Shown here piece by piece: positions 9,081-17,273 of a stretch of 64,000 nt of DNA. Source of the stretch: Thermococcus argininiproducens (GTDB lineage: Archaea > Methanobacteriota_B > Thermococci > Thermococcales > Thermococcaceae); contig NZ_CP080572.1 of the NCBI RefSeq assembly GCF_023746595.1, positions 248,001 to 312,000 of the forward strand, written 5' to 3'. Below the pieces are notes generated by a model. It made no database searches. It worked only from the letters and a program-made list of their open reading frames with translations, and was not told the DNA's origin. The position numbers were made by a program, and so were the translations under genes. Position 1 is the stretch's first letter. Each line of letters opens with the position of its first letter.

Positions 9081-9740
9081 TCATCTCCCGGGATTTCTTG
9101 CAACTATCTCCACGAAATCTCCCATCCAGCTCCACCTGATTGATTCAATTATAAATCCTTCTTCCTCCACCCTTCTGGGAAGATCCTTTATCGCCCTTGT
9201 TGTAGTCTGGGTAAGAAGATAGGTAACCACAACAAGGGGCAATCTGACCAACAGATTAATAATCCTCTTCAGAGGATTCTGGGGCACAGTTTCATCGGCA
9301 ATCAGCAAAAGTCCCCCGGGCTTCAGTATCCTCTTTATCTCCTTCAGGGCATAGCTTAGCTCATCCTCACCCAGTTCAGAGAAGCACAGCCCCGCCATCA
9401 CTACATCATAGCTCCCCGTGGATTCAGTATTAAGCTCCGCAACCCCCATCTCGCACAGCTCAACCCTGTGCGTAAGTTTCACCTTCTCCACCTTTTTCTG
9501 TGCAATTTCAAGCATTTGAGGGTTGATGTCGATAGCCTTAACCTCTGCACCTTTCATGGCGGCCCGTATCGTGAGTGCTCCCGTCCCGCACCCTAAATCA
9601 AGCACCCTCTGGCCTGGTTTTATAAAAGCGGTCAATCGGTCGTATGCTTCATCGAGCTTTCCGAGTGTAAGAATCTGAATGCCCCTATCGTACTTGCTTG
9701 GGGCGGATTCAAGAAGTTTCATTAAGATGTATGCACCCAT
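9081..9740 (-). CDS. SAM-dependent methyltransferase beside the HgcAB-like protein (CpaM-like)
   Basis: This 219-residue class I methyltransferase has motif I VLDLGCGTGALTIRAA at about residues 45-60, an acidic residue ending the second strand (VKAIDINPQ) and a UbiE/MenG-like C-terminal part (KPGGLLLIADETVPQNPLKR). Near the C-terminus, LVRLPLVVVTYLL looks membrane-associating. The ATG at 9740 follows GGAGATGTGA. Its stop is four bases from the HgcAB-like start, so translation is probably coupled. A methyltransferase of this type beside HgcAB-like fusions is named CpaM (corrinoid protein-associated methyltransferase) in some databases, from memory. It may methylate the corrinoid or use its methyl group; neither is shown here. 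Confidence 0.85.
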   Translation of the reverse strand: MGAYILMKLLESAPSKYDRGIQILTLGKLDEAYDRLTAFIKPGQRVLDLGCGTGALTIRAAMKGAEVKAIDINPQMLEIAQKKVEKVKLTHRVELCEMGVAELNTESTGSYDVVMAGLCFSELGEDELSYALKEIKRILKPGGLLLIADETVPQNPLKRIINLLVRLPLVVVTYLLTQTTTRAIKDLPRRVEEEGFIIESIRWSWMGDFVEIVARNPGR

Positions 9741-9793
9741 TCACATCTCCTAATGATAATTTACTCCAGACTGCTTTTAAACCTCTCCCATAC

Positions 9794-10360
9794 TCAGCGA
9801 ACTTTCCTTGGGAATCCAAAATATCTTGGAGTGCTCTTTTTGTATTTCAAGTACTCTTCTCCAAATACACGCTCCAGATAGGGCTCCTCAAGCTTAACAT
9901 TATACAAGTGAATTCCAATGATAAGTGCTATCGTAAGCAAAAGCGCAAGGAGAGAACGCCCCGCAATTGAGATTCCCAAAAGCGCTAGAAACCATCCGAC
10001 ATACTGCGGATTTCTACTGTATCTGTAGATCCCCGATGTTATTAGCCTTGATGACTCCATGCCAGACATTTTCTTAAATGAGCGGAACTCCAGCATGCCG
10101 AGAAGCATTATTGCGACTCCAAGAACTGCCATAGTTATCCCACCCGCCAAAGCAACTGTTTTGTTAATCGGCATCAGCCAGAGTTCCTTTAACGACGCCC
10201 AAAGAACCAAGAAAAAGTGGATTGTATCACCCGCCCATATAGCAACTGCAACATTTGTAGCCAGAGTATTTCCTTTCTCATAAGCCTTCTTTATCCCAAA
10301 CCATGAATACAGGGACAGAAAAATAAATAAAATAACACCAAGCACATAGAGCATCTCCAT
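9794..10360 (-). CDS. Membrane methyltransferase of the ICMT/NnrU-like family
   Basis: This 188-residue protein has about five helices and the C-terminal signature of isoprenylcysteine O-methyltransferase and related phospholipid methyltransferases: GIYRYSRNPQYVGWFL, followed by EEPYLERVFGEEYLKYKKSTPRY. These residues bind SAM at the membrane face. The ATG at 10360 overlaps the stop of the Zn/Cd ATPase gene (TGATG), and GAGGTG precedes it, so it is translationally coupled to the ATPase. Archaea lack prenyl-CaaX proteins in the usual sense, so the acceptor is unknown. In this operon a metal, metalloid or thiol acceptor is conceivable, but that is inference. Confidence 0.83.
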   Translation of the reverse strand: MEMLYVLGVILFIFLSLYSWFGIKKAYEKGNTLATNVAVAIWAGDTIHFFLVLWASLKELWLMPINKTVALAGGITMAVLGVAIMLLGMLEFRSFKKMSGMESSRLITSGIYRYSRNPQYVGWFLALLGISIAGRSLLALLLTIALIIGIHLYNVKLEEPYLERVFGEEYLKYKKSTPRYFGFPRKVR

Positions 10361-12450
10361 CACCTCAAAATCCTCATCGCGTTGAAGACTGCTATCAGCG
10401 CAACGCCGACATCTGCAAAGACTGCCTCCCACATGGTTGCTTCTCCAAGGATTCCAAGACTTATAAATGCCAGCTTTACCCCAAGGGCGAAGATTATATT
10501 CTGCCACACTATCCTCTGTGTCTTCCTTGCAACTTTTATCCCCCTTGGCAACTTTGAAGGCTTGTCATCCATTATAACTATATCAGCTGTCTCTATAGCG
10601 GCATCGCTTCCTAAGGCCCCCATTGCAACACCCACATCAGCTCTTGCAAGCACTGGGGCATCGTTTATCCCATCCCCTACAAAAATGATCTTCTCATTAG
10701 GTGCCTTCTTTTTCTCAAGCTCTTCAATGACCTTGACTTTATCTTCAGGCAAAAGCTCGGCGTAGAAGTCATCCAGACCAATTTGTCTTGCTATTTCAGC
10801 AGCAACATCTTTGTTATCACCTGTGACCATCACAACTTTCTTAACGCCAAGACGTTTGAGCTCTTTCACGGCCTTTGGAGCGTCCTCCTTTATTTCATCT
10901 GAAATTACTATGTAACCAGCATACTTGCCATTAATCACAACATGGGCCACAGTACCTTTGACTCTGCATGTGTCATGTTCTATCCCAAACTTGTGCAAAA
11001 GCCTGTCATTTCCAACCATCACTTCAACGCTGTCTATCTTTGTCCTGACACCATGTCCTGCTATTTCTTCATACTCCTTTATTTGAGCTTCGTTGATTTC
11101 TTTTCCATACGCATCTTTTATCGCCTTTGCAATTGGATGATTCGAGTGAGCCTCAGCTAAAGCAGCGGAATTTAGAATATCTGCTTCACTAAAGCCGTTT
11201 CTCGTCTCTATTTTTGTAACTTTAAAGACGCCCTTTGTTAACGTCCCGGTTTTGTCAAAGGCGACAATCGTTGCCCTACCTAGAGCATCAAGGAAGTTTG
11301 ACCCCTTAACTAGTATTCCTTCTCTAGCTGACTTCCCAATTCCACCAAAGTAGCCGAGGGGTATTGAAAGTACAAGGGCACAAGGACATGATATCACCAA
11401 GAGGACTAAAGCTCTGTAAAGCCATTTGGAGAAGGGTTCCCCAAAAGCTAATGGGGGAATTACAGCAACGAGTGTAGCTAACCCCACAACTGCTGGAGTG
11501 TAATAATGAGCAAAACGCGTGATAAACTTCTCCGTTTTAGCCTTTCTTGCACTTGCATTCTCAACAAGCTCCAAAATCCTTGAAATAGTTGACTCCCTAA
11601 GCTCTTTTGTAACTTTGACTGTCAAAAGACCGCTCAAGTTCACCATTCCCGAGAGAATCTCATCCCCTTCCTTTACTGTCCTTGGCACGCTTTCGCCAGT
11701 TAATGCTGAAGTGTCAACATTTGAACTTCCTTCTAAAACAATCCCATCAACAGGAACCCTCTCACCAGGCTTGATAACAATTATATCTCCAACTTTAAGT
11801 TCTTCCGGCTTGACTTTAATTAGTTTATCACTAATTTTCAAGTTAGCATACTCAGCTTTCAAAGATAGCAATGCTTTAATTGAGCGCCTTGATCTGTTAA
11901 CAGCTATATCTTGGAAGAACTCGCCAACGATGTAGAACAGCATAACCCCCACAGCTTCAGGGTATTCACGGATGGCAAACGCTCCCAGTGTGGCTATAGC
12001 TATGAGGAAGTTCTCGTCAAAGACGTTTCCATGCACCGAGTTGACAAAAGCGTTTCTCAGCACCTTCCAGCCCACTAAGAGATAGCTTGTAACAAATATT
12101 CCAAGCACAAAGGCATTGTCGTAGTTGTAATAGTATCTCAAGAGCATCCCCACTGTGAAGAGCACGAGCGAAGGTATTATGAGATAGAGCATCTTTCTTG
12201 GGTCTTCGTCGTGATCGTGGTGATGTCTGTCGTCATGGTTATGGTGATGCTCTTCCTTCTCAATTATCCTAACACTCGGTTCGACCTTTTTCACTATCTC
12301 TTTGGCCTTCTCCACGTCGCCCTCAATAACCAGCTCACTCGTTGTGAAGTTCACCAGCGCAAACTCAAAGCCTTCCTTTTTCAGCGCTTCCTCAATTTCG
12401 TAGGCACAGTTTGCACAGCCAAGGCCCTCGAGCTTAAGTTTTTTTGGCAT
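10360..12450 (-). CDS. Zn2+/Cd2+/Pb2+-exporting P1B-type ATPase, ZntA/CadA-like
   Basis: This 696-residue protein has an N-terminal HMA domain (GLGCANCAYEIEEAL, metal site CANC), a His/Asp-rich stretch near residues 70-85, TGES, the helix-6 motif SCPCALVLSIP, DKTGT, and GDGINDAPVLARAD. CPC with a His-rich linker and a CadC-like regulator next door points to the P1B-2 group, which exports Zn, Cd and Pb; copper is less likely. The ATG at 12450 follows GGAGGAGTGAAA and lies two bases after the arsR-family stop. A GTG at 12456 is an alternative. The gene is the second of the five-gene operon that ends with the HgcAB-like protein. Confidence 0.92.
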   Translation of the reverse strand: MPKKLKLEGLGCANCAYEIEEALKKEGFEFALVNFTTSELVIEGDVEKAKEIVKKVEPSVRIIEKEEHHHNHDDRHHHDHDEDPRKMLYLIIPSLVLFTVGMLLRYYYNYDNAFVLGIFVTSYLLVGWKVLRNAFVNSVHGNVFDENFLIAIATLGAFAIREYPEAVGVMLFYIVGEFFQDIAVNRSRRSIKALLSLKAEYANLKISDKLIKVKPEELKVGDIIVIKPGERVPVDGIVLEGSSNVDTSALTGESVPRTVKEGDEILSGMVNLSGLLTVKVTKELRESTISRILELVENASARKAKTEKFITRFAHYYTPAVVGLATLVAVIPPLAFGEPFSKWLYRALVLLVISCPCALVLSIPLGYFGGIGKSAREGILVKGSNFLDALGRATIVAFDKTGTLTKGVFKVTKIETRNGFSEADILNSAALAEAHSNHPIAKAIKDAYGKEINEAQIKEYEEIAGHGVRTKIDSVEVMVGNDRLLHKFGIEHDTCRVKGTVAHVVINGKYAGYIVISDEIKEDAPKAVKELKRLGVKKVVMVTGDNKDVAAEIARQIGLDDFYAELLPEDKVKVIEELEKKKAPNEKIIFVGDGINDAPVLARADVGVAMGALGSDAAIETADIVIMDDKPSKLPRGIKVARKTQRIVWQNIIFALGVKLAFISLGILGEATMWEAVFADVGVALIAVFNAMRILR

Positions 12451-12452
12451 TT

Positions 12453-12800
12453 TCACTCCTCCATGTGCTTCAACGCAACATTCAGAATTTCTCTAACATG
12501 TTCATCGTTTAATTTGTAGAAAACATTCTTTCCATCCTTTCTGTAGGTCACCATTTTCCTATCTTTTAAAATCCTGAGCTGATGTGATACCGCAGAGACA
12601 GAAAGCCCCGTAATATTTGAGAGGTCACATGTACATAATTCCTCCTCCAAAAGTGCAAAAAGTATTTTCAACCTAGTTGGATTGCCTAAAGCATCAAAAA
12701 AATCCGCAACATCCAAAATTAACTCCTCCTCCGGTAGTTTCTTTTTAGCTTCAATTATTTTGTCCAAGTGCTCTTCATACACTTTACATATCTCCGTCAT
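12453..12800 (-). CDS. ArsR/SmtB-family metal-responsive repressor, CadC-like
   Basis: This 115-residue winged-helix protein has the recognition region TGLSVSAVSHQLRILKDRKMV. Its metal ligands can be read by analogy with CadC: an N-terminal Cys in MTEICKVYEEH and the pair in ELCTCDLS just before the DNA-reading helix. CadC-type proteins leave DNA when Cd, Pb or Zn binds. The ATG at 12800 follows GGTGACAAAA; an upstream extension to 12920 has no ribosome site and crosses the operator. It heads the operon with the Zn/Cd ATPase and three corrinoid/methyltransferase genes. Confidence 0.9.
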   Translation of the reverse strand: MTEICKVYEEHLDKIIEAKKKLPEEELILDVADFFDALGNPTRLKILFALLEEELCTCDLSNITGLSVSAVSHQLRILKDRKMVTYRKDGKNVFYKLNDEHVREILNVALKHMEE

Positions 12801-12817
12801 TTTTGTCACCTCTACAT

Positions 12818-12833
12818 TTGAACAATTGTGCAA
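12818..12833. promoter_or_regulatory. CadC-type operator and promoter of the metal operon
   Basis: TTGAACAATTGTGCAA is an imperfect palindrome (14 of 16 positions symmetrical). It sits between a TATA box (TTTATAAA on the minus strand, 12837-12844) and the repressor start codon, so it covers the expected transcription start. This is the usual place for an ArsR-family repressor to act. Symmetry and location are observed; binding is inferred. Confidence 0.68.
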
Positions 12834-13041
12834 GTATTTATAAATCTTATCATTGACCTCTCCATGATAGAAGTAGGGGGGCCAAGTTGGAAAAAAGCAA
12901 AGAATGCCAACCCGGCTCAAAGTTCACAGAAAGGTTAGGGTATTGTTTGCCCAAAGAAACCTAATGAAACTCTATGAAACCTTTAAATTTCGCCGTTTCC
13001 CTAAAATAGTAAGGAAGGAATATATAATACAGGGTGATACA

Positions 13042-14439
13042 ATGAAGATATCAAAGAAAATAATTACTCTTTCAATATTCGCTTTGTTGTTGCTCGGAAG
13101 CATAGGACTAGCAAGTAATGTTACCGTATCAAACGAAACAACACCAATTAATGGGAAAACAGAAACAATTGGAAACATTACTATAAACATGACTTTAAAC
13201 GTAAGCCTGCAAGAGAAGGCATATGGATTGCTCCTCATCATTGAGAGACTCTCAAACTATACTGGAGCTATGATCAGCGTCACAGCCAATATAGACAATG
13301 AAATACTTCTAAATTTCAATGAAACAGAATACCTTAAAGAAAGCGCGTGGATGGCATATAACAGCACAGATTATCAACTTGCAATAACCCTAGCAATGGA
13401 AGCTATGGAAGGCTACAGGGATATTATTGAAGAGTTAATGCCAGAAAAAAAAGAAATAATTAAGAATGAAACCGAAAAACATGAGGAACTCTTAGTAGAG
13501 GCCCAAGAAGAGCTTAGACGAGCCCAAGAATATCTTTCCTATGTTGAAGAGTTCTTGACTGAAGCTTCACAACTTGGAATCGATGTTTCAATCTTTCTTG
13601 ACCTATACAACCAAACCTCAGAAGCATACAAAAGGGTAGCAATTGATATAAGCAATGGAAATATTACAGTACTGAAACAGGATCTGGAAATTGCCGAAGA
13701 GCTTAAAGAAAAGTTAAGTGAAGCAATTGAAGAAGAACTAATTCCACAAATGCTTTCAATGAAAGCCGATGAAATAGCAATAATGTTCATCTCCAAATTA
13801 AATGTCCAGCTAAACAGAACTATTGAACTCATGAACTTAATTGAAAACCTAACCATGATCTCCAATGTTACATACCCACCAGGATATGAGAAAGAGATCA
13901 AAGAGATCCTAGAGGACTATAAGGAAGAGCTGAGAGAGATCACAGAAGAAGTGAACAGCCTCATAGAAGAAGGAGAATATGAAGAAGCGCTGGAATTGAT
14001 AAGTGAGCTTAATGAAGAGCTAAGAGACATTATAAAAGAGATCAGAGAAGTCCAGAAAGAATTTTATGAAGAATACGTAGAAGAGTATTGCGAGAAATAT
14101 AAGGATCACTCCGATGAGGAAAACTATGAGCGGTACTGTGAGAACAGTGAATGGGAAAGTGAGAAGGAAAAACACAAAGAAGACGATGAGGAAGAATATG
14201 AGGATGAACACTATGGGAAGTATAACCACACAGAAGAATATGAACAGAACTATGAGGAAGAAAGGGAATATTACGAAGGAAACTATACAGAAAAATGGTA
14301 TGAGGATGAGAGAAGAGACAAAGACAAAAGCGAAGATCATGAAAAGAATTATACCGAAGAATGGGAAAAAGAAGGCGACATGCTTAATCCCACAGACGAT
14401 GAGTCCGAAGACTCCTCGGACAACGAGGAAGAGAACTAA
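13042..14439 (+). CDS. Secreted Glu-rich coiled-coil surface protein
   Basis: This 465-residue protein has an N-terminal signal peptide (IITLSIFALLLLGSIGLA). Long helical segments rich in Glu, Lys and Leu follow (about 110-350), with heptad-like spacing. The C-terminal 110 residues are extremely acidic and Tyr-rich, with loose repeats such as NYTEKWYEDE, NYTEEWEKE and EEYEQNYEEE. Several NxT/NxS sequons suggest glycosylation. No membrane anchor or enzyme motif is visible. I start at ATG 13042 with GGTGATAC before it; the longer frame from 12904 lacks a signal. The gene ends 21 bases before the membrane winged-helix gene, so the two are probably co-expressed. The acidic tail could bind cations; that is speculation. 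Confidence 0.8.
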   Translation: MKISKKIITLSIFALLLLGSIGLASNVTVSNETTPINGKTETIGNITINMTLNVSLQEKAYGLLLIIERLSNYTGAMISVTANIDNEILLNFNETEYLKESAWMAYNSTDYQLAITLAMEAMEGYRDIIEELMPEKKEIIKNETEKHEELLVEAQEELRRAQEYLSYVEEFLTEASQLGIDVSIFLDLYNQTSEAYKRVAIDISNGNITVLKQDLEIAEELKEKLSEAIEEELIPQMLSMKADEIAIMFISKLNVQLNRTIELMNLIENLTMISNVTYPPGYEKEIKEILEDYKEELREITEEVNSLIEEGEYEEALELISELNEELRDIIKEIREVQKEFYEEYVEEYCEKYKDHSDEENYERYCENSEWESEKEKHKEDDEEEYEDEHYGKYNHTEEYEQNYEEEREYYEGNYTEKWYEDERRDKDKSEDHEKNYTEEWEKEGDMLNPTDDESEDSSDNEEEN

Positions 14440-14460
14440 TAGCGTTTGGAGGGGTTTCAG

Positions 14461-15357
14461 GTGATCAGGAAACTTGGGATCAGCATACTCTTACTCTTCC
14501 TTTTTTTACCCTTAACTTTAGCCCAGTATACAACAGAAACCTTAGAGCTTACCATTTACGAAGATGGTTATGTTAAAGTTGCTCAAATCATTACTCCTGA
14601 GGAATACACGGTAATGGTGGATGTTCCCCTAATGGGAAAAAACATCAAGGGTTTAATGGTTAGAAACGAAAATAATGATCCTCTCCTATATAAATTAAAT
14701 AATTCCCTCCTATCCATATATTTTGAAAATGCCTCCACCATAATGGTGATTTATTATACTCCTGATCTAACATCTAAAAAGGGAGCTCTTTGGAGTGTTA
14801 ATTTGACATCTGACGTACCGATAACAATAAACTTCCCAGAAAATGCGGTAATAGTAGGATTAAATACAGTTCCACTTAAAATCAACAAAAACAAACTCAC
14901 GATGCCCCCAGGAAATATCAGCATTTCATATATAATCGAAAGTGATTTCCCATTAACCGCCTCATACTCAGAAATCCCAAATAGTCCATCCCCTCCTTCA
15001 TCCCAGCAGGGCACACGATGGTACCTCTACACAATACCTCTCTTCGCGATCTTGGTTCTCGGAGGATATTTGCTATTTAAGAAACGGTCTCCCAAAAGTG
15101 CCAAAAAAATTGTGCCTCTTCCATTAACTAGAGAAGAATTCCAAAAGAAAATTGAAGAGATGGATCTCTCAAGAGACGAGATAAGAGTTCTCCTGTACCT
15201 CTACGATAGAGGTGGCAAAGCTCCCCAAGCAGAGATCAAAGATGTCCTTAGAATCCCAAAAACAACTGCCTGGCGGATGTTTAAACGACTCGAAGAAAAA
15301 GGACTAATTAGGATATACAAAAAGAAAAGAGAGAATTGGGTAGAACTTGTTTTTTAA
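14461..15357 (+). CDS. Membrane-anchored winged-helix protein with extracytoplasmic sensor-like domain
   Basis: This 298-residue protein has a signal peptide (SILLLFLFLPLTLA) and an external beta-rich domain of about 170 residues. A proline/serine linker and a single helix (LYTIPLFAILVLGGYLLF) follow. The cytoplasmic C-terminal winged helix includes EIRVLLYLYDRGGKA, KDVLRIPKTTAWRMFKRLEEKGLI and a wing. Archaea have many such membrane wHTH proteins, presumed to link an outside signal to DNA. The GTG at 14461 follows GGAGGGG; a TTG at 14446 would hide that site. It is in the same transcript as the acidic surface protein, which could be its partner or target. Confidence 0.82.
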   Translation: MIRKLGISILLLFLFLPLTLAQYTTETLELTIYEDGYVKVAQIITPEEYTVMVDVPLMGKNIKGLMVRNENNDPLLYKLNNSLLSIYFENASTIMVIYYTPDLTSKKGALWSVNLTSDVPITINFPENAVIVGLNTVPLKINKNKLTMPPGNISISYIIESDFPLTASYSEIPNSPSPPSSQQGTRWYLYTIPLFAILVLGGYLLFKKRSPKSAKKIVPLPLTREEFQKKIEEMDLSRDEIRVLLYLYDRGGKAPQAEIKDVLRIPKTTAWRMFKRLEEKGLIRIYKKKRENWVELVF

Positions 15358-15381
15358 TTTTCTTAACATTTTTTATCTTTT

Positions 15382-15416
15382 GGGGAAGATTCCTTCCGGG
15401 AGGGAGGGTAGTTCAC
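15382..15416. repeat. Solo IS200/IS605-like left-end hairpin
   Basis: GGGAAGATTCCTTCCGGGAG, followed by GGAGGGTAGTTCAC, resembles the left-end hairpins at about 46183-46208 (minus strand) and 33771-33795. The shared frame is GGGAAG-N2-CCTTC-N-GNNAGGGAG, with AGTTCAC common to this copy and the 46.2-kb one. It lies between two convergent genes, and its last bases overlap the stop of the SagB-type gene. It may instead be an ordinary terminator hairpin. Confidence 0.4.
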
Positions 15417-16003
15417 TCTGCAGGTCTTCCAATGGGAAAGATGTATAGCGGGTCTCCTTCAACATCCAGCACTCTCTTAACCTCATCATCGCGAAAAGCT
15501 CCAACTGCAACGGTTCCAAGACCTAAAGCTGTTGCCTGTAGGTAAATGTTCTGCCCCATGTGACCGGCATCGATGTGCACATACCTTATTCCCCTCTCAC
15601 CATACTTGCTCGTGGTTCTCTCATAGTGGGCAACCATCACAATGTTCACCGGAGCGGTGGCAACACACTTCTGCCCGAGGCACGCTTGGACGAGTTCTTT
15701 TCTCAAATCTCCCTCCCTTATAAGTTTAAGAACGTGCCTTTTCCCATCATAGTGGTAGAATCCAGGTGTTAAGCCTTCAACGTTGCTGACCACAACATAT
15801 ACCTCGAATGGATACCTTGCTCCAGCACTCGGAGAGGTTCTCTTTCCCCATGCGTTTATCCCATAAGCCGCCCAGAGAATCTGGGAGAGCTCTCCAAGAG
15901 TTAGTGATTCTTCCCTGTATCTCCTTATGCTCCTTCTCTTAAATATGGTCTCCTCAACGCTCATCTCACCCTGAGTTTTCGGTTCCGGTAACTTGAGCTC
16001 CAT
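15413..16003 (-). CDS. SagB/ThcOx-type nitroreductase-family flavoprotein
   Basis: This 196-residue FMN-dependent oxidoreductase has the nitroreductase fold: ETIFKRRSIRRYREESLTL (phosphate-binding Arg residues) at the N-terminus, the SagB-like LWAAYGINAWGKRTSPSAGARYP, and AGHMGQNIYLQATALGLGTVAVG near the C-terminus. SagB relatives oxidise azolines or act as general NAD(P)H oxidoreductases. No YcaO or precursor gene is nearby, so a peptide-modifying role has no support here. The ATG at 16003 has GGTGAT before it. The C-terminus abuts a repeat that looks like an IS end. Confidence 0.85.
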   Translation of the reverse strand: MELKLPEPKTQGEMSVEETIFKRRSIRRYREESLTLGELSQILWAAYGINAWGKRTSPSAGARYPFEVYVVVSNVEGLTPGFYHYDGKRHVLKLIREGDLRKELVQACLGQKCVATAPVNIVMVAHYERTTSKYGERGIRYVHIDAGHMGQNIYLQATALGLGTVAVGAFRDDEVKRVLDVEGDPLYIFPIGRPAE

Positions 16004-16051
16004 ACCATCACCCACAAATTAATGAGTGTTTTTTCACATAAGGGTTTGGGA

Positions 16052-16954
16052 TCACTCTAAAGATAACAAATACACTCCAATGAACATCAAAAGGCCAAAA
16101 AATGCTTTAATTGCCGTGAAGCTCTCTCCAAGGATTAGAAAAGCAAAGAGAGCGCCAATTAATGAGGAAGTTGAAAAAATTGCCCCTGTTTTCATAGCCC
16201 CAATTTCTCTTAAAGCAAATAGAAATAGCACGATGGAAAAGCCTATGCTAAAGGCACCGACCGTTAAAATGTATGGAAGGCTTTGAAACGGAATGTGGAT
16301 GGGAATTCCAATCAGAGAAGCCAAGATTAATAACGCGCTTCCCCCAAACAGCCCTTTTAGTGAGGTTACCAAAAGCAGATCCCTCTTAACGCTTAACAGT
16401 TTGCTCAAATTATTGTCTATCGCCCATGAAAGACCTGCTAAGATTATTAAAATGTTCCCGAGGATGCCTTTGCTTAGCTCTACTTCTCTAAAGTTTTCTG
16501 TTGAGATCACAACAGCTCCAATTAAGATTAAGAGAATTCCGATAATGCTTCTTTTTGAGGCTTTTTCGTTAAAGACTAAAAGGGCTATTAAAACAGTAAA
16601 CAACGTCTCAGTGTTGAGTAAGAGGGATGCATTAACAGCTGTTGTCTTATTCAAGCCAAACATAAATGAAAGAGGGGCTAAGAAGGAGCCAAAAAGTACT
16701 ATAAAAGTCAATAGCAAGAGGTCTCGCCCTGAGAAGTATTCCTGAGTTTTAACCTTAAATTCAAGCCTTTCGAGGATTTTGTCTTTGAGCGGCGTAAAGC
16801 GGAGGAGCATTAAAACTATCCCCGCTGTTAGATAAATGCTTCCCGCTATTATCATCGGATGAACATTTCTAAGGGCGATTTTATTCAGTGTTGAGCCCAT
16901 TCCAAAGAGCAGAGCCGCTAAAACTGCACTCACATAGCCGTAGTGGTGGGTCAT
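16052..16954 (-). CDS. EamA/DMT-superfamily transporter
   Basis: This 300-residue protein has ten helices as two five-helix EamA repeats. The first starts HYGYVSAVLAALLFGMGSTLNKIAL; the second has GNILIILAGLSWAIDNNLSKLL. It ends FFGLLMFIGVYLLSLE. Such proteins export amino acids, nucleotides or metabolites; the substrate cannot be read. A TATA box (TTTATAA on the minus strand, 16977-16983) lies about 26 bases before the ATG at 16954, so the mRNA is probably leaderless. This excludes the GTG at 16993, which lies upstream of the TATA. Confidence 0.87.
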   Translation of the reverse strand: MTHHYGYVSAVLAALLFGMGSTLNKIALRNVHPMIIAGSIYLTAGIVLMLLRFTPLKDKILERLEFKVKTQEYFSGRDLLLLTFIVLFGSFLAPLSFMFGLNKTTAVNASLLLNTETLFTVLIALLVFNEKASKRSIIGILLILIGAVVISTENFREVELSKGILGNILIILAGLSWAIDNNLSKLLSVKRDLLLVTSLKGLFGGSALLILASLIGIPIHIPFQSLPYILTVGAFSIGFSIVLFLFALREIGAMKTGAIFSTSSLIGALFAFLILGESFTAIKAFFGLLMFIGVYLLSLE

Positions 16955-16976
16955 GATGGGGAATACGAAAGGAGGG

Positions 16977-16983
16977 TTATAAA
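16977..16983 (-). promoter_or_regulatory. TATA box of the DMT transporter gene (leaderless mRNA)
   Basis: TTTATAA on the minus strand is centred about 26 bases upstream of the ATG at 16954. That is the standard TATA-to-start distance in Thermococcales, so transcription should begin at or next to the start codon. Confidence 0.55.
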
Positions 16984-17053
16984 CGTATTTCACACGAAAA
17001 AAGAATAGATGGCATTGAATGGCACGCTAATCATCTTGTTGCCTTTCCCAAGC

Positions 17054-17272
17054 TCAATGACAACATCCATGCCTTTTATGCTTGTGTCCGTGCCCATGGG
17101 AGTGCATTTCGTGCTCATGCTTCATTTTCTCTTCCTTAACGTATTTTTCAGGATTTGCCTCAAACTGGGCTTTGCAGTGTGGAGAACAGAAATAATAAAC
17201 CTTTCCTTCAAATTCCACTTTAAGCTCCGTTTCTTCACTAACTTCCATCCCACAGACTGGATCAATAGGCAT
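17054..17272 (-). CDS. YHS-domain metal-binding protein with His-rich tail
   Basis: This 72-residue protein is a YHS domain: DPVCGMEVSEETELKVEFEGK, then YYFCSPHCKAQFEANPEKY. It adds a C-terminal tail rich in His that ends GCCH. YHS domains occur in copper ATPases and as free small metal carriers. The ATG at 17272 follows GGAGGTGG and starts one base after the CopZ-like stop, so the two are one transcript. A likely role is cytoplasmic metal buffering or delivery to the copper exporter at 4.1-6.3 kb; this is inference from motif and window context. Confidence 0.85.
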   Translation of the reverse strand: MPIDPVCGMEVSEETELKVEFEGKVYYFCSPHCKAQFEANPEKYVKEEKMKHEHEMHSHGHGHKHKRHGCCH

Positions 17273-17273
17273 T

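Noticed and set aside
15413-16003. SagB as part of a thiazole/oxazole-modified peptide cluster
   Set aside because: No YcaO, precursor peptide or leader peptidase gene is nearby.
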